Assembly (NCBI RefSeq): GCF_022919115.1
Contig: NZ_CP095072.1
Coordinates: forward strand, 124,001 to 188,000
Reading direction: 5' to 3'
Source: Gracilibacillus caseinilyticus
Lineage (GTDB): Bacteria; Bacillota; Bacilli; Bacillales; Amphibacillaceae
DNA: 64,000 nt
Position numbers and translations under genes: made by a program. The notes beneath the pieces were generated by a model. The model saw only the letters and a list, made by a program, of their open reading frames with translations, ran no database searches and was not told where the DNA came from. Shown here piece after piece: positions 37,452-46,232 of the stretch; the first letter of the stretch is position 1; every line of letters begins with the position of its first letter.

Positions 37452-38417
37452 TTAAGCGTCTTTTTTTGAAAAAAGCGTATATGAAGCATTGAAAATAGCA
37501 ATTAACAAACCAGCGATTGGGAACACAAGCCAGTTAATATGCCATAATCCAAAGACGAAACCGCTAATCAAGAAAAAGATAACAGCTAATGGCATGATGA
37601 TTGAAGCAATCGCTCCGTTTATACGTCCTTCCTTTTCGGCAGCCCTTCTATTAATTGGACGCTCCAGCAGTGTCGTAAAACTACCATGCACCGTACCAAA
37701 ATAAACAAATAGATAAATAGCGAAGGCGACCAATGTCAGCATAACGACCACACCAAAGATAATCAATTGCTCACTCACAGCCATTATAAAAATAAGAATG
37801 GCAGGCGATAAGATGATTAGAGAAACACCGCAAATAAGGGCAGCCACAAATCTTGGATGCTGATTGTTTTTCATCGTTTCTACTTTATAGTGGAGTTCCT
37901 TAGTCAAATCGAAATTCATCTGCTGATTAATATATTTAAATTTATCAAGTTTCAAGCCAGCGTAAATAAACAGACTTACGGCAATGGCAACGAGTATGGT
38001 AAATAGAATAACACCTGTAGTGAGAGCTAGGCTTCTATTCATATAGCCATTCTCAAATAATGCTGTGAAAAAGACTATAGTTGCTGATCCTATAATACAA
38101 AGCAAAACACCGATCCCTATCCATTTAGCTGCTAATCTATTTGTTTCGAGGTATTGATCAACCTCTGTTTCTGTCAGCAGCTGATTTGATCCTGTTTGTT
38201 TCTCCTGGGTAATATCAAAAGCTTCCATAATTTCATCGATATTACCGAACTCAGATATAACAATGCCAACCGCTTCATTTTCTGTCTTTCCATCTTGCTT
38301 TAATTCATGATACTTCTCTTCCATATTAGCCAAGAGCTCATCCCGTAATTGCTTCATTTCCAATGTTTTAGGAAGGGAAGCAAACATATTATCTAAATAA
38401 TTGATAATCGTCTCCAT
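37452..38417 (-). CDS. HAAS-domain membrane protein, partner of PadR
   Basis: 321 aa. Residues 1-70 match the HAAS/permease-prefix domain (NYLDNMFASLPKTLEMKQLRDELLANMEEKYHELKQ ... EFGNIDEIMEAFDI). Seven or so hydrophobic segments follow in three groups. Such proteins are usually encoded right after a PadR regulator, as here, where TGATG overlaps the padR stop by 1 bp. The function is not established; a role in envelope stress has been proposed for some relatives. Confidence 0.75.
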   Translation of the reverse strand: METIINYLDNMFASLPKTLEMKQLRDELLANMEEKYHELKQDGKTENEAVGIVISEFGNIDEIMEAFDITQEKQTGSNQLLTETEVDQYLETNRLAAKWIGIGVLLCIIGSATIVFFTALFENGYMNRSLALTTGVILFTILVAIAVSLFIYAGLKLDKFKYINQQMNFDLTKELHYKVETMKNNQHPRFVAALICGVSLIILSPAILIFIMAVSEQLIIFGVVVMLTLVAFAIYLFVYFGTVHGSFTTLLERPINRRAAEKEGRINGAIASIIMPLAVIFFLISGFVFGLWHINWLVFPIAGLLIAIFNASYTLFSKKDA

Positions 38418-38749
38418 CAGCGAAATTCCTCCTTAATAAATTGATTGATCACATCTTTCGTTAATTCCCACTCGCGACACTTCTCTTTGTAAAACCGCAG
38501 TCCTGCTTCGGTAATCTTATAATAAGTTCTTTTTTTGCCGAAGGTCTGCTCTTTATGAAAGGATTCAATAAACCCTTTCTTTAGCAGTCGGTTAAAGGCA
38601 GAGTATAGCGTTGTTTCCTTAATGATATATTTTTCATCAGACAGCTCCTTGATCCTTTTGGAAATTTCATAGCCGTACGATTCTTTCTCTAATAATAAAT
38701 AAAGAATGATGGTGTCATTGTAACCGCGAATCACATCACTACTAATCAA
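38417..38749 (-). CDS. PadR-family transcriptional regulator
   Basis: 110 aa, TTG start 10 nt after GGGGG. Winged-helix PadR domain: ILYLLLEKESYGYEISKRI, ETTLYSAFNRLLKKGFIESF, GKKRTYYKITEAG, then a C-terminal dimerisation helix. It probably represses its own operon through the large inverted repeat at 38782-38835 and is relieved by an unknown ligand or stress. It is co-transcribed with the HAAS-domain gene. Confidence 0.88.
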   Translation of the reverse strand: MISSDVIRGYNDTIILYLLLEKESYGYEISKRIKELSDEKYIIKETTLYSAFNRLLKKGFIESFHKEQTFGKKRTYYKITEAGLRFYKEKCREWELTKDVINQFIKEEFR

Positions 38750-38781
38750 TAAGCTGATCCCCCTTCTTCACATGTTATTTT

Positions 38782-38835
38782 ACTTCGTCTGTCGTAGTAA
38801 TCTTATCATACCATAATTACTACGACAGGTGAAGT
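38782..38835 (-). promoter_or_regulatory. Inverted-repeat operator enclosing the padR promoter
   Basis: ACTTCGTCTGTCGTAGTAAT and ATTACTACGACAGGTGAAGT form 20-bp arms (two G-T pairs) around 14 bp. On the minus strand a -35 TTCACC and -10 TATGAT, 17 bp apart, lie within the upstream arm and the central loop, so a dimer bound to both arms would block the promoter. Confidence 0.75.
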
Positions 38836-38853
38836 AATTTTTTTCCGAATAAG

Positions 38854-38878
38854 AAAAACCGGGCATAACCAGCCCGGT
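38854..38878 (-). terminator. Terminator-like hairpin upstream of padR
   Basis: ACCGGGC / GCCCGGT with a 7-nt loop and TTTTT on the minus strand. It would stop leftward transcription from the repeat region before the padR promoter. Confidence 0.6.
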
Positions 38879-38900
38879 CTTAACTAACAAAATAATATAC

Positions 38901-39599
38901 AACTACCTATAATATGGATTATGTTAAGTGGCACATAGCGGTCATCTTGAAATGATTCATGTGCTGGGACACCTTTACCAGCCACTTTTCGCCCTGTGGG
39001 AGTCTATGTGCCGGCCTGCGCTATGGTACAGACTTTTTAAGGAGACAAAACCAGCCGGGAAACACCAGCATTTGTCTTCTTTCTTTTTAAACACTACAAA
39101 TCTTGTTGCGCTGCTTCCCACTTTTGGTCCCTTTCTCGCTAAACGATACAAATCTCTGGTGACTGCTCCCCACCTTTGGTTCCTTTCTCGCTAAACGATA
39201 CAAATCTCTGGTGACTGCTCCCCACTTTTTGTCCCTTTCTCTTTAAACGATACAGGGCGTTTTTGATCGAATGCCCCCTCTTTCGACCATTAACCGCATC
39301 TCACATACAGCTATAAAGTAATTTACATATTTTACCACAAACCGTACTATAGTCTGTTTTATTCCGTATAATTCCACAATAAAAAAATATGCCTTCTCGA
39401 CGTAGATGCCTAACATACTCTATCAATAGCTTCGTTTCTTCTTCTCTATAAAAAAAGTAGACACTTCACTCCAACTTCTATTGACGTGCGCCCACTGAAA
39501 ACGAAGCAATTTTTAGGAGCTTTGCAAAGCAGATGAAATCTAGCAAAATTACCACAATGTCAGACAGTTCTACTTTACTAATCCATATTATAAGAACCC
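38901..39599. repeat. MITE-like interspersed repeat, copy d (about 700 bp)
   Basis: The left end CTACCTATAATATGGATTATG and right end TTACTAATCCATATTATAAG are inverted repeats. Shared interior blocks: TGAAATGATTCATGTGCTGGG, CCTGTGGGAGTCTATGTGCCGG and GGAGCTTTGCAAAGCAGATG. A 52-bp tandem repeat is nested at 39045-39265. No reading frame resembles a transposase. Just beyond, 39634-39668 (CATTAGAAAAACT.GGCA) resembles part of the aspD-flanking element. Confidence 0.75.
39045..39265. repeat. Tandem repeat, 52-bp period (locus 2)
   Basis: CAAATCT or its equivalent recurs at 39097, 39149, 39201 and 39253, exactly 52 bp apart; units share CTTTGGTTCCTTTCTCGCTAAACGATA. The motif order matches locus 1 at 12.1 kb. 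Confidence 0.8.
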
Positions 39600-39696
39600 A
39601 TAACCATGTTCAGCATGATTACTTCTTTACTCATTAGAAAAACTGGGCAGTTCCACCATCTGTTTTCATAACAGTCATCATGTGTTCCCATATTAG

Positions 39697-39732
39697 CAAA
39701 AAAGCGTATTATCCAAGAGCAGATAATACGCT
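39697..39732 (-). terminator. azlCD terminator
   Basis: AGCGTATTATC / GATAATACGCT, 8-nt loop, followed by TTTTTT on the minus strand. Confidence 0.9.
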
Positions 39733-39786
39733 GGGGCTATTTCTGTTTATTGATGCTTGGTACTTCTACAGCACCTTTTCATTGAA

Positions 39787-40119
39787 TTAAAGCACTACTT
39801 GCACCATAACCATATACACAACCGTTCCTGTTGCAATGGAGAGAAGCATGTTTTTCTTCCAGAAATGGATCAGGACAACGGTTGCTACACCAACTAGTTC
39901 AGGTATGCCATAAGACCCCGATAGAAACGTTACATCTTTCAGACAATAGATCACCAACAGACCTAGTACCGCTGTTGGCAACACTTTCCCTAGGTAACGA
40001 ATATAATCCGGCGTAGTCTTACCAGCTGGAAACAGGATAAATGGCAGAAATCTGGTCATCATGGTCCCTAGTACAACCATCGCAATCGTGATAACCTGCT
40101 GTGTTAAACTCATTGTCAT
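39787..40119 (-). CDS. azlD: Branched-chain amino acid exporter small subunit AzlD
   Basis: 110 aa with four membrane segments and the AzlD signature [40 protein letters not shown]. It works with AzlC to export branched-chain amino acids or analogues. Its ATG overlaps the azlC stop (ATGA), implying translational coupling. Confidence 0.9.
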   Translation of the reverse strand: MTMSLTQQVITIAMVVLGTMMTRFLPFILFPAGKTTPDYIRYLGKVLPTAVLGLLVIYCLKDVTFLSGSYGIPELVGVATVVLIHFWKKNMLLSIATGTVVYMVMVQVVL

Positions 40120-40829
40120 ACGGTGCTGACCTCGACTTTCTCCTGTGGTTTTCTAAGTAGAGTGAATACGGCTAAAATAGCGAGCATAGTAGGTATAATA
40201 AACAGATCTCCTCCGAATATGACAAGGCAGATAACGGAACAGCCCAGTCCTATAATGGCACTCTGATGTTTTTTCTCTTTCATCCAGTTGTCCATCAAAA
40301 TAACGACAAACAAAGCCGTCAAAACAAACTCAAGTCCTTCTGTATTGAACGGGATAAGCGCTCCAAAATACGCCCCTATGATGGAACCAGCTACCCAATA
40401 GCCATGATTAAGCATTGTTACGAAAAACATAAACCAGCCCCTGTCAATATGGTCTGGAATATATGCTGTACTATTAATTGAAAAAGCTTCATCTGAAAGA
40501 CCATATATCAGGTAAAACTTTTTCTTCCCCATCCCTTTATACTTCTCCAGCATCGAAACACCATAAAAAAGATGTCTTGCATTAACCATTATCGTTAAAG
40601 CCAGTGCATATAGCGGATTGAAAGTCGCTAATAATAACGTAGCTGCCAAGAATTCCATAGATCCCGAATAGACCACTAAACTCATTACAATCGGATAAAT
40701 GGGATGAAAGCCTAATGAGTTCATGAAGATCCCATATGCTATGCCTAGAAAAATAAAGCCAGCCATAATTGGAATGGTAAGCGGAAATGCCGAACGTAAT
40801 GCTGCTGTTATATGATTTCTGTCTGTCAT
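40116..40829 (-). CDS. azlC: Branched-chain amino acid exporter large subunit AzlC
   Basis: 237 aa from [16 protein letters not shown] at 40829, 7 nt after AGGAAG; the longer frame has no site. Signatures: [46 protein letters not shown] and LSDEAFSI. First gene of azlCD and divergent from a MocR regulator that probably controls it. Confidence 0.9.
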   Translation of the reverse strand: MTDRNHITAALRSAFPLTIPIMAGFIFLGIAYGIFMNSLGFHPIYPIVMSLVVYSGSMEFLAATLLLATFNPLYALALTIMVNARHLFYGVSMLEKYKGMGKKKFYLIYGLSDEAFSINSTAYIPDHIDRGWFMFFVTMLNHGYWVAGSIIGAYFGALIPFNTEGLEFVLTALFVVILMDNWMKEKKHQSAIIGLGCSVICLVIFGGDLFIIPTMLAILAVFTLLRKPQEKVEVSTV

Positions 40830-40875
40830 ACGATCACTTCCTGATAAATTACTGTATATTATTTTTATCACAATA

Positions 40876-40909
40876 AATCCATACAATAAACAAAAGAATT
40901 GTATGGATT
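40876..40909. promoter_or_regulatory. Inverted repeat in the azlC / MocR divergent region
   Basis: AATCCATACAAT and ATTGTATGGATT, 12-bp arms 10 bp apart. Core ATACAAT recurs at 40990-40996 and related ATTGTAC at 41008-41014, before the MocR gene. A likely operator set shared by both directions. Confidence 0.6.
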
Positions 40910-41037
40910 ACAATTCTTTTTGCTTACCATCATATGCAGGAAAAGATGAACTCCCCTGCTTTCTTCGACAAAATTGGACAGATATATGCATACAATCAAT
41001 GGTATAATTGTACTAATTATAAATTGTGAGGTGTACC

Positions 41038-42423
41038 ATGCCAGTAAATTCATTCGATCATTATCCAATGTCCTGGAAACCTGATAAACAAATATTGAAA
41101 CGCCCTTATTATCAGTCATTAGCTGCGTTGCTGGAACAGGAAATAACAAATGGCTTTTTGGCACCTGGAACGAAGCTGCCACCACAACGAGAATTAGCTG
41201 ATTTTCTTGATTTAAATTTCACCACCATTACCCGCGCCTATAAAGTTTGTGAAGAACGGGGCTTAATCTATGCCGTTACTGGAAGTGGAACCTTTGTCTC
41301 GGCGAATGCGACTCGTTCGATTACGATTTCAACCGATCAAGTCGCTACGAATATCGATTTAGGATTTGTCGCCTCTTTTGAACAAACGAATGCAATGGTA
41401 ACAGAAACGATTGAAGAGGTTGTAAAGAAAAATTATTTAGAGCAATTGCTCAATTATAATGATCCGACGGGCATCCCGCATCAAAAAAAGGCAGCACTTA
41501 ATTGGATGGCATCGTTCGGAATCAGTGTCGACCAGGACCACGTAGCGATTGTTTCTGGTGCGCAAAATGCGTTAGCGATCAGCATGTCGGCACTATTTGA
41601 ACCGGGAAATCGGATTGCCACCGATTTATATACGTATTCTAATTTTATCGAATTGGCCAAAATGTATCAGATTCAGCTCGTTCCTATTATCAGTGATACG
41701 TATGGAATGTCAGCAGAGGAACTGGAGAAGCAGTGCAACAAAACCAATATTCACGGCATTTTTCTCATGCCTTCTTGCAGTAATCCTACTACGATCATGA
41801 TTCCGGATTTTAGAAAACGAGAACTTGCCGAGGTCATCCGCAAGCATCGGTTAATTTTAATTGAGGATGATATCCACGCTTTTCTAACAGCTGGCATTAT
41901 ACCTGATTATCAGCAGCCTATGTTTCATCTGCTTCCAGAACAGACGGTTTATATTTGTGGTACGGGCAAATCGATTTGTTCTGGCTTACGAGTTGCCTAT
42001 ATGGTTTATGGAGATGTGTTGCGCGAGAAAATTTTGCGGGCTATTTTTAATATTAATCTTAAAACCTCTTCATTAGATGTGGAGATTATTACAGAATTGA
42101 TCCTATCTGGCAAGGCGCATGAAATCATTACACAAAAAAAACAGCTGGCACAAACAGCGAATGATATTTATTCTGAGTATTTTCCAATTAGTGAGACAAA
42201 CGGACATCCCCTTAGTTTCTATCGTTGGCTTCCAATCCAGGGACACGGCAATCAAATAGAACAACAATTAGAAGAACACGGCATTCGCGCTTTTCATTCT
42301 GATCGTTTTCTAAGTGGTCAAACAACGCCTGATAAGTATTTACGCATTGCCTTGTCGTCTGCGAAGTCTATGGATAAATTGCGAATAGGTTTACAAATTT
42401 TAAAACAGTATCTTAACCAATAG
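41038..42423 (+). CDS. MocR/GntR-type regulator with aminotransferase-like domain
   Basis: 461 aa from MPVNSFDHYP at 41038 after GTGAGGTG. Residues ~20-90 form a GntR winged helix (LPPQRELADFLDLNFTTITRAYKVCEERGLIYAVTGSGTFVS). Residues ~110-460 are a fold-I PLP aminotransferase domain: SGAQNALAI, SCSNPTT, LIEDDIHAF (PLP aspartate) and ICGTGKSICSGLRVAYM (PLP lysine, GTGKS). MocR proteins sense an amino compound through PLP. Its divergence from azlCD suggests it controls amino-acid export. Confidence 0.87.
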   Translation: MPVNSFDHYPMSWKPDKQILKRPYYQSLAALLEQEITNGFLAPGTKLPPQRELADFLDLNFTTITRAYKVCEERGLIYAVTGSGTFVSANATRSITISTDQVATNIDLGFVASFEQTNAMVTETIEEVVKKNYLEQLLNYNDPTGIPHQKKAALNWMASFGISVDQDHVAIVSGAQNALAISMSALFEPGNRIATDLYTYSNFIELAKMYQIQLVPIISDTYGMSAEELEKQCNKTNIHGIFLMPSCSNPTTIMIPDFRKRELAEVIRKHRLILIEDDIHAFLTAGIIPDYQQPMFHLLPEQTVYICGTGKSICSGLRVAYMVYGDVLREKILRAIFNINLKTSSLDVEIITELILSGKAHEIITQKKQLAQTANDIYSEYFPISETNGHPLSFYRWLPIQGHGNQIEQQLEEHGIRAFHSDRFLSGQTTPDKYLRIALSSAKSMDKLRIGLQILKQYLNQ

Positions 42424-42505
42424 GAATGGTTAAGATATTGTTATGGATATCAATTTAAGAATGCTTGTATACTTTTTTGTTTACATGCATTCATTGCTAA
42501 TGATA

Positions 42506-43042
42506 GCTACCTATAATATGGATTATGTAAACTATATGCTTAGTGTTTATTTTGAAATGATTCATGTGCTGGGACACCGCTCCGGCCATCCACTTCGCGT
42601 CCTGTGGGCACGGCTGAAGCTAACTTTGTGAAGAAGATCGCTTCACAAAGTGGATCTTCAGCACCTGCCTGTCCCGCGGGAGTCTACGTGGTTGGCCTGC
42701 GCTAATGTATAGCTCCACAATTCATGCGGCAGCTAGGATGTGTAGCGCTATCTGCGAGATTCACACCTTAATTTGATAAAATACAATGCCTAGCATGACT
42801 GCTTTTTGCTGTTATATACGTTGTAGAACTTTCCCTAAAGCGTAGGAAATATGCGGAGACTCCCGTGGAATCAGCTCGAGCTGAAGATCCGAAAGAAAAG
42901 AATTTTCCTTCCTAAGTTAGCAGACCGCCGTGCCCACAGGACGCGGAGCATATTTCCGGAGCTTTGCTAAGCAGTTAAATTCTATCAAAATTACCACAAT
43001 ATCAGACAATTCCACTATACATAATCCACATTATAAGAACCC
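42506..43042. repeat. MITE-like interspersed repeat, copy e (about 540 bp, best ends)
   Basis: The left end TATAATATGGATTATGT and right end (read on the minus strand) TATAATGTGGATTATGT differ at one position. The interior has GC-rich palindromic blocks, e.g. GTGAAGAAGATCGCTTCAC and GCGTCCTGTGGGCACGGCTG, and GGAGCATATTTCCGGAGCTTTG also found in copies a and b. It fills the gap between the MocR and BCCT 2 genes; no coding frame is present. Confidence 0.8.
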
Positions 43043-43076
43043 GCCCTTAGGCGATGAATGATATGCTTTCTTCATT

Positions 43077-43119
43077 CAAAAAAGCCACTCTTATCTTGGG
43101 TTGATAAGCAGTGGCTTTT
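43077..43119 (-). terminator. Terminator of the second BCCT gene
   Basis: AAAAGCCACT-CTTATC pairs with GATAAG-AGTGGCTTTT (one bulge), with TTTTTT on the minus strand. Confidence 0.88.
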
Positions 43120-43133
43120 CTAGTTAGTTTATT

Positions 43134-44672
43134 CTATTTCTTTTTCACAATCTTTTGTTCTCTCGCCATCTTAGCTGCGATTTTCGGTGCATCCCATAGT
43201 GCTGGGAGCAGCAGTATGGAAACAGGGACTGCTGTTACTACGATAAAATTCTGCAGAGCAGTGATACTTCCCTCGCCAATCGCTAATAAGCAGACAGCGA
43301 CAACACCGAACATAAGCGCCCAGAAGACACGAATGAAACGGTTCGGTTCATCGGTACCACTTAATGTGACCGCAACTGTATAGGACATCGAATCTGTAGT
43401 AGTCGCCACGAATATAATCGTCACAATTATGAAGCCAACAGACAATAAGAAACCTAGTGGAATCTGATTCATAATCGCCATTACAGCTGCCGGCATACCA
43501 CTTTCGTTAAGAGCGGTGGACACCGAACCTCCATTTTGCATTTCGTAGAAAATACCCGATCCACCAACGACAGTGAACCAAAAGTTACTAACAATCGGTG
43601 CAATAATGGAAACCGCGATAATTAATTGTCTGATCGTCCTACCGCGGGATATTCTACTCATGAAAATGGCCATCATTGGGCCATAACCGATAAACCAGCC
43701 CCAGAAGAAAATGGTCCAATAACCAAGCCAGCCCTGATCAACCCGATACAGACTCATCGTTAAGAAATTTTGCAGATAGAAGCCTTGCGAACCAATAAAC
43801 AGATCAATGATGAACAACGTTGGTCCCAAAATCAACATCGCTACCATTAACACAACCACAAAGCCAACATTTATTCTACTGAGCAATTGAATACCTCGCT
43901 CAATACCAGTGGCTGCTGAAATCGAAGCAATCACTACTAAGAAGATAATGATGAGAGACTGCGTAAAAAACGTATCAGGGATTCCGAATATTTCTTGTAA
44001 ACCATACCCTACTTGCAGACCAAGAAAGCCGACAGGTCCAATCGTTCCAGCCGCAACAGACACGATCGAAACAATATCTGTAATCGTACCTATAACACTT
44101 TTGCGAAAAATTTTCTTACCAAACAATGGAAACAATAAAGTACGTGGCTTAAGTGGATACCCTTTGTGATAATGAGCATACATCAGCACAATGGTCGCAA
44201 GGGTACCTAAGATGGCCCAAGCTAAAAAACCCCAGTGTAAGAAACTTTGTGCCATTGCCGGGAATGCAGCTTCCATCGTCCCATTTTCCATTCCAGAGAA
44301 TAAAGGTGGTGTCGTGATAAAATGGTACATCGGTTCTGCCGCTGCCCAGAACACTCCCCCACCAGCTAATAGTGTACATAGAATCATCGAAATCCAACGA
44401 TAATTATCATTTTCCGGCTTAACCAAGTTACCCAGACGTACTTTTCCATATTTAGAAAAAGCTAATATTAATCCAATCACAAAGGTTGCTAGCAATAATA
44501 CCTGCCAATAAGCTCCAAAATACTTCACTGAAAAGTTAAAGCTCTCATTAATCCACTGACCAGTTATTTGGTCATCCCAAACAGAAGCGAGGACAAATAG
44601 AATAAGGATGCCTCCACTAATACTAAAGGTAATCCAATCCATTCTGCTTTTTTTTTCTATCTCGTCGCGCAT
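43134..44672 (-). CDS. BCCT-family osmolyte transporter 2
   Basis: 512 aa from MRDEIEKKSRMDW at 44672, 6 nt after AGGAGG; an upstream in-frame ATG (44750) would add a lysine-rich, non-conserved extension. Closely related throughout to BCCT 1 (identical stretches such as SFNFSVKYFGAYWQVLLL). It keeps the conserved Glu (WAAAEPMYHF). The C-terminus ends REQKIVKKK. Likely another Na+-coupled compatible-solute carrier. It has its own promoter and terminator, so the two paralogues are separate units about 6 kb apart. Confidence 0.9.
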   Translation of the reverse strand: MRDEIEKKSRMDWITFSISGGILILFVLASVWDDQITGQWINESFNFSVKYFGAYWQVLLLATFVIGLILAFSKYGKVRLGNLVKPENDNYRWISMILCTLLAGGGVFWAAAEPMYHFITTPPLFSGMENGTMEAAFPAMAQSFLHWGFLAWAILGTLATIVLMYAHYHKGYPLKPRTLLFPLFGKKIFRKSVIGTITDIVSIVSVAAGTIGPVGFLGLQVGYGLQEIFGIPDTFFTQSLIIIFLVVIASISAATGIERGIQLLSRINVGFVVVLMVAMLILGPTLFIIDLFIGSQGFYLQNFLTMSLYRVDQGWLGYWTIFFWGWFIGYGPMMAIFMSRISRGRTIRQLIIAVSIIAPIVSNFWFTVVGGSGIFYEMQNGGSVSTALNESGMPAAVMAIMNQIPLGFLLSVGFIIVTIIFVATTTDSMSYTVAVTLSGTDEPNRFIRVFWALMFGVVAVCLLAIGEGSITALQNFIVVTAVPVSILLLPALWDAPKIAAKMAREQKIVKKK

Positions 44673-44853
44673 TATTTTCCTCCTATAATGTAATACCGTT
44701 ACTTTTATCTTAACCTGATTCGTGTTTATTATAATTTTATTCTTTTTCAAAAATTAAGCTTTCCAAAAGTCAGCAACTCGCTCTTTCCCAAATAATCTTA
44801 AATAGTTTAGTGATAGTTCCACCTGCCAATCTTATTTTAAGCACAGATTTCAC

Positions 44854-44882
44854 ATTATAGGTGAGTATAGAAGAGAAGTCAA
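44854..44882 (-). promoter_or_regulatory. Promoter of BCCT gene 2
   Basis: Minus-strand TTGACT, 17 bp, TATAAT (44882 to 44854), with a leader of about 175 nt. It corresponds base for base in hexamers and spacing to the promoter at 37370-37398. Confidence 0.8.
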
Positions 44883-45024
44883 AACACACCCCACAACTTC
44901 TAACCACTGTAAAATCGTCCATTTCCGATAAGAATACCTCCTCCAAGTATAGAAACGGCTAGTTGGAGAAAAATTAGTTAATAGGATTGCTTTAATCTGG
45001 GATGGTTATCATTCGCAAAAAAAT

Positions 45025-45348
45025 GTTTAATCAGAAACGAAATAATGATGAATATTCTAATACAAATAAAATAGAAAATGATTATTAGATGAACCGAATG
45101 ATTTACACGTACGAACATTCACCATACGAGGCTCAAAGCATCTCTGTGCCACCGTCTATATTGATGGTTTAGCAGACAGCAAGAATGTACGTAAAAATAT
45201 TATCGAAAATATTCAACTAAAAACGGAGAGAGGGCAAATTCCTGGATGATAAACAACAACTTTCCATGTATTAAATCAGGAGCTTCTACCCAGTTCCTCC
45301 CTTCAAATAGGGTATACGCTCGATGATATATCAATTAATCTCAAATAG
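45025..45348 (+). pseudogene. Remnant of a GerA-type spore germination subunit gene
   Basis: An N-terminal-like piece starts MFNQKRNNDEYSN at 45025 and stops at a TAG. In another frame (45089-45249) RTFTIRGSKHLCATVYIDGL, then ADSKNVRKNIIENIQ, matches the N-terminal region of GerAA/GerKA proteins. A third piece (45268-45348) reads VLNQELLPSSSLQIGYTLDD. At least two frame changes and no membrane domain remain. Identification rests on the RTFTIRG...VYIDGL block. Confidence 0.55.
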
Positions 45349-45434
45349 TACGAAGACAGAAGTTTCTGCAAACGCTATTGTACGAAACATTTCGCTTCCG
45401 ATAAAGCAAAAGATCAATGAATGGAGAGAGGATC

Positions 45435-45584
45435 ATGTGGGAGAATATCATCGGAAGATTACCTGATAAATTAATTTTGATTTGCTCCATCTTCATCTTA
45501 ACTTTTTTAGTACCTTTTGTTATTTATAAAATCAATAAAAAACTGCACGAGAACAGCGATCCTATTTGGAAGAAAGAAGACTAA
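45435..45584 (+). CDS. Small single-span membrane protein (49 aa)
   Basis: ATG at 45435 after GGAGAGAGGATC. The sequence begins MWENIIGRLPDKLILICSIF; one hydrophobic helix spans residues ~12-31, followed by a charged tail ending WKKED. It lies just after the gerA remnant; small membrane proteins accompany some ger operons, but the link is speculative. Confidence 0.5.
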   Translation: MWENIIGRLPDKLILICSIFILTFLVPFVIYKINKKLHENSDPIWKKED

Positions 45585-45706
45585 TCTTTTTATTAAAGTA
45601 AAGTAGGTGTTACGATTGAATTTCAATGCTAACAATATATCATTCAACGAGAAATTCCACCTTTATTTCTCTATAACAACCATTATTCTAGTAAAGGCTC
45701 AAAAAA

Positions 45707-46171
45707 ATGAAAGTTGCTGAGGTATTGTTCTGGAGCATTGCATTACCAGGTTTCGGACAAATACTCAATGGGAAATTGGTAAAGGGGATCATATTAATAG
45801 GCCTGGAAATGATTATCAATGTACAGGCCCATATAAACGATATCATTATTTACAGTTTTTATGGGCAAATTGATCTCGCTATTGAGACAGCCGATTTCCA
45901 ATGGCTGATGTTCTATCCTTGTTTGTATTTCTTTGCTATATGGGATGCTTATAAAGACGCTGGTGGTGGTAACAAGCCGTTTGCTTTCTTCCCCTTTGTA
46001 TGTTGCGCTTATTCTGTAACAATTGGAACGATCTTCTCCTCAAGCTTCACTTTGTTTGACGTTTTAGTCGGCCCTATTTGGCTGCCCATTTTAAGTGTCC
46101 TGCCTGGACTTCTTCTAGGATTACTTTTGCAAATGATTATGACAAAAATCACTTCAACTAAGCTAAAATGA
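45707..46171 (+). CDS. Hypothetical membrane protein
   Basis: 154 aa with four or five hydrophobic segments. The N-terminal PGFGQILNGKLVKGIILIGLE resembles the TM2/DUF5683 type of small membrane protein. The family seems common in Bacillaceae; no function is known. A strong terminator follows. The ribosome-binding site is weak (AAAGG about 16 nt before the ATG). Confidence 0.65.
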   Translation: MKVAEVLFWSIALPGFGQILNGKLVKGIILIGLEMIINVQAHINDIIIYSFYGQIDLAIETADFQWLMFYPCLYFFAIWDAYKDAGGGNKPFAFFPFVCCAYSVTIGTIFSSSFTLFDVLVGPIWLPILSVLPGLLLGLLLQMIMTKITSTKLK

Positions 46172-46172
46172 A

Positions 46173-46226
46173 AACAGTCCATTTTGCAGGATAGCGCGAT
46201 GCCTCCTTCCAAATGGACTGTTTTTT
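46173..46226 (+). terminator. Terminator after the 45707 gene
   Basis: AACAGTCCATTT / AAATGGACTGTT perfect 12-bp stem with a 26-nt loop, ending in six T residues. It may also serve the converging DUF3231 gene. Confidence 0.8.
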
Positions 46227-46232
46227 GATGCA

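Noticed and set aside
39045..39265. Possible CRISPR array because of regularly spaced repeats
   Set aside because: Whole units are degenerate and contiguous; there are no short identical repeats separated by unique spacers, and no cas genes are nearby.
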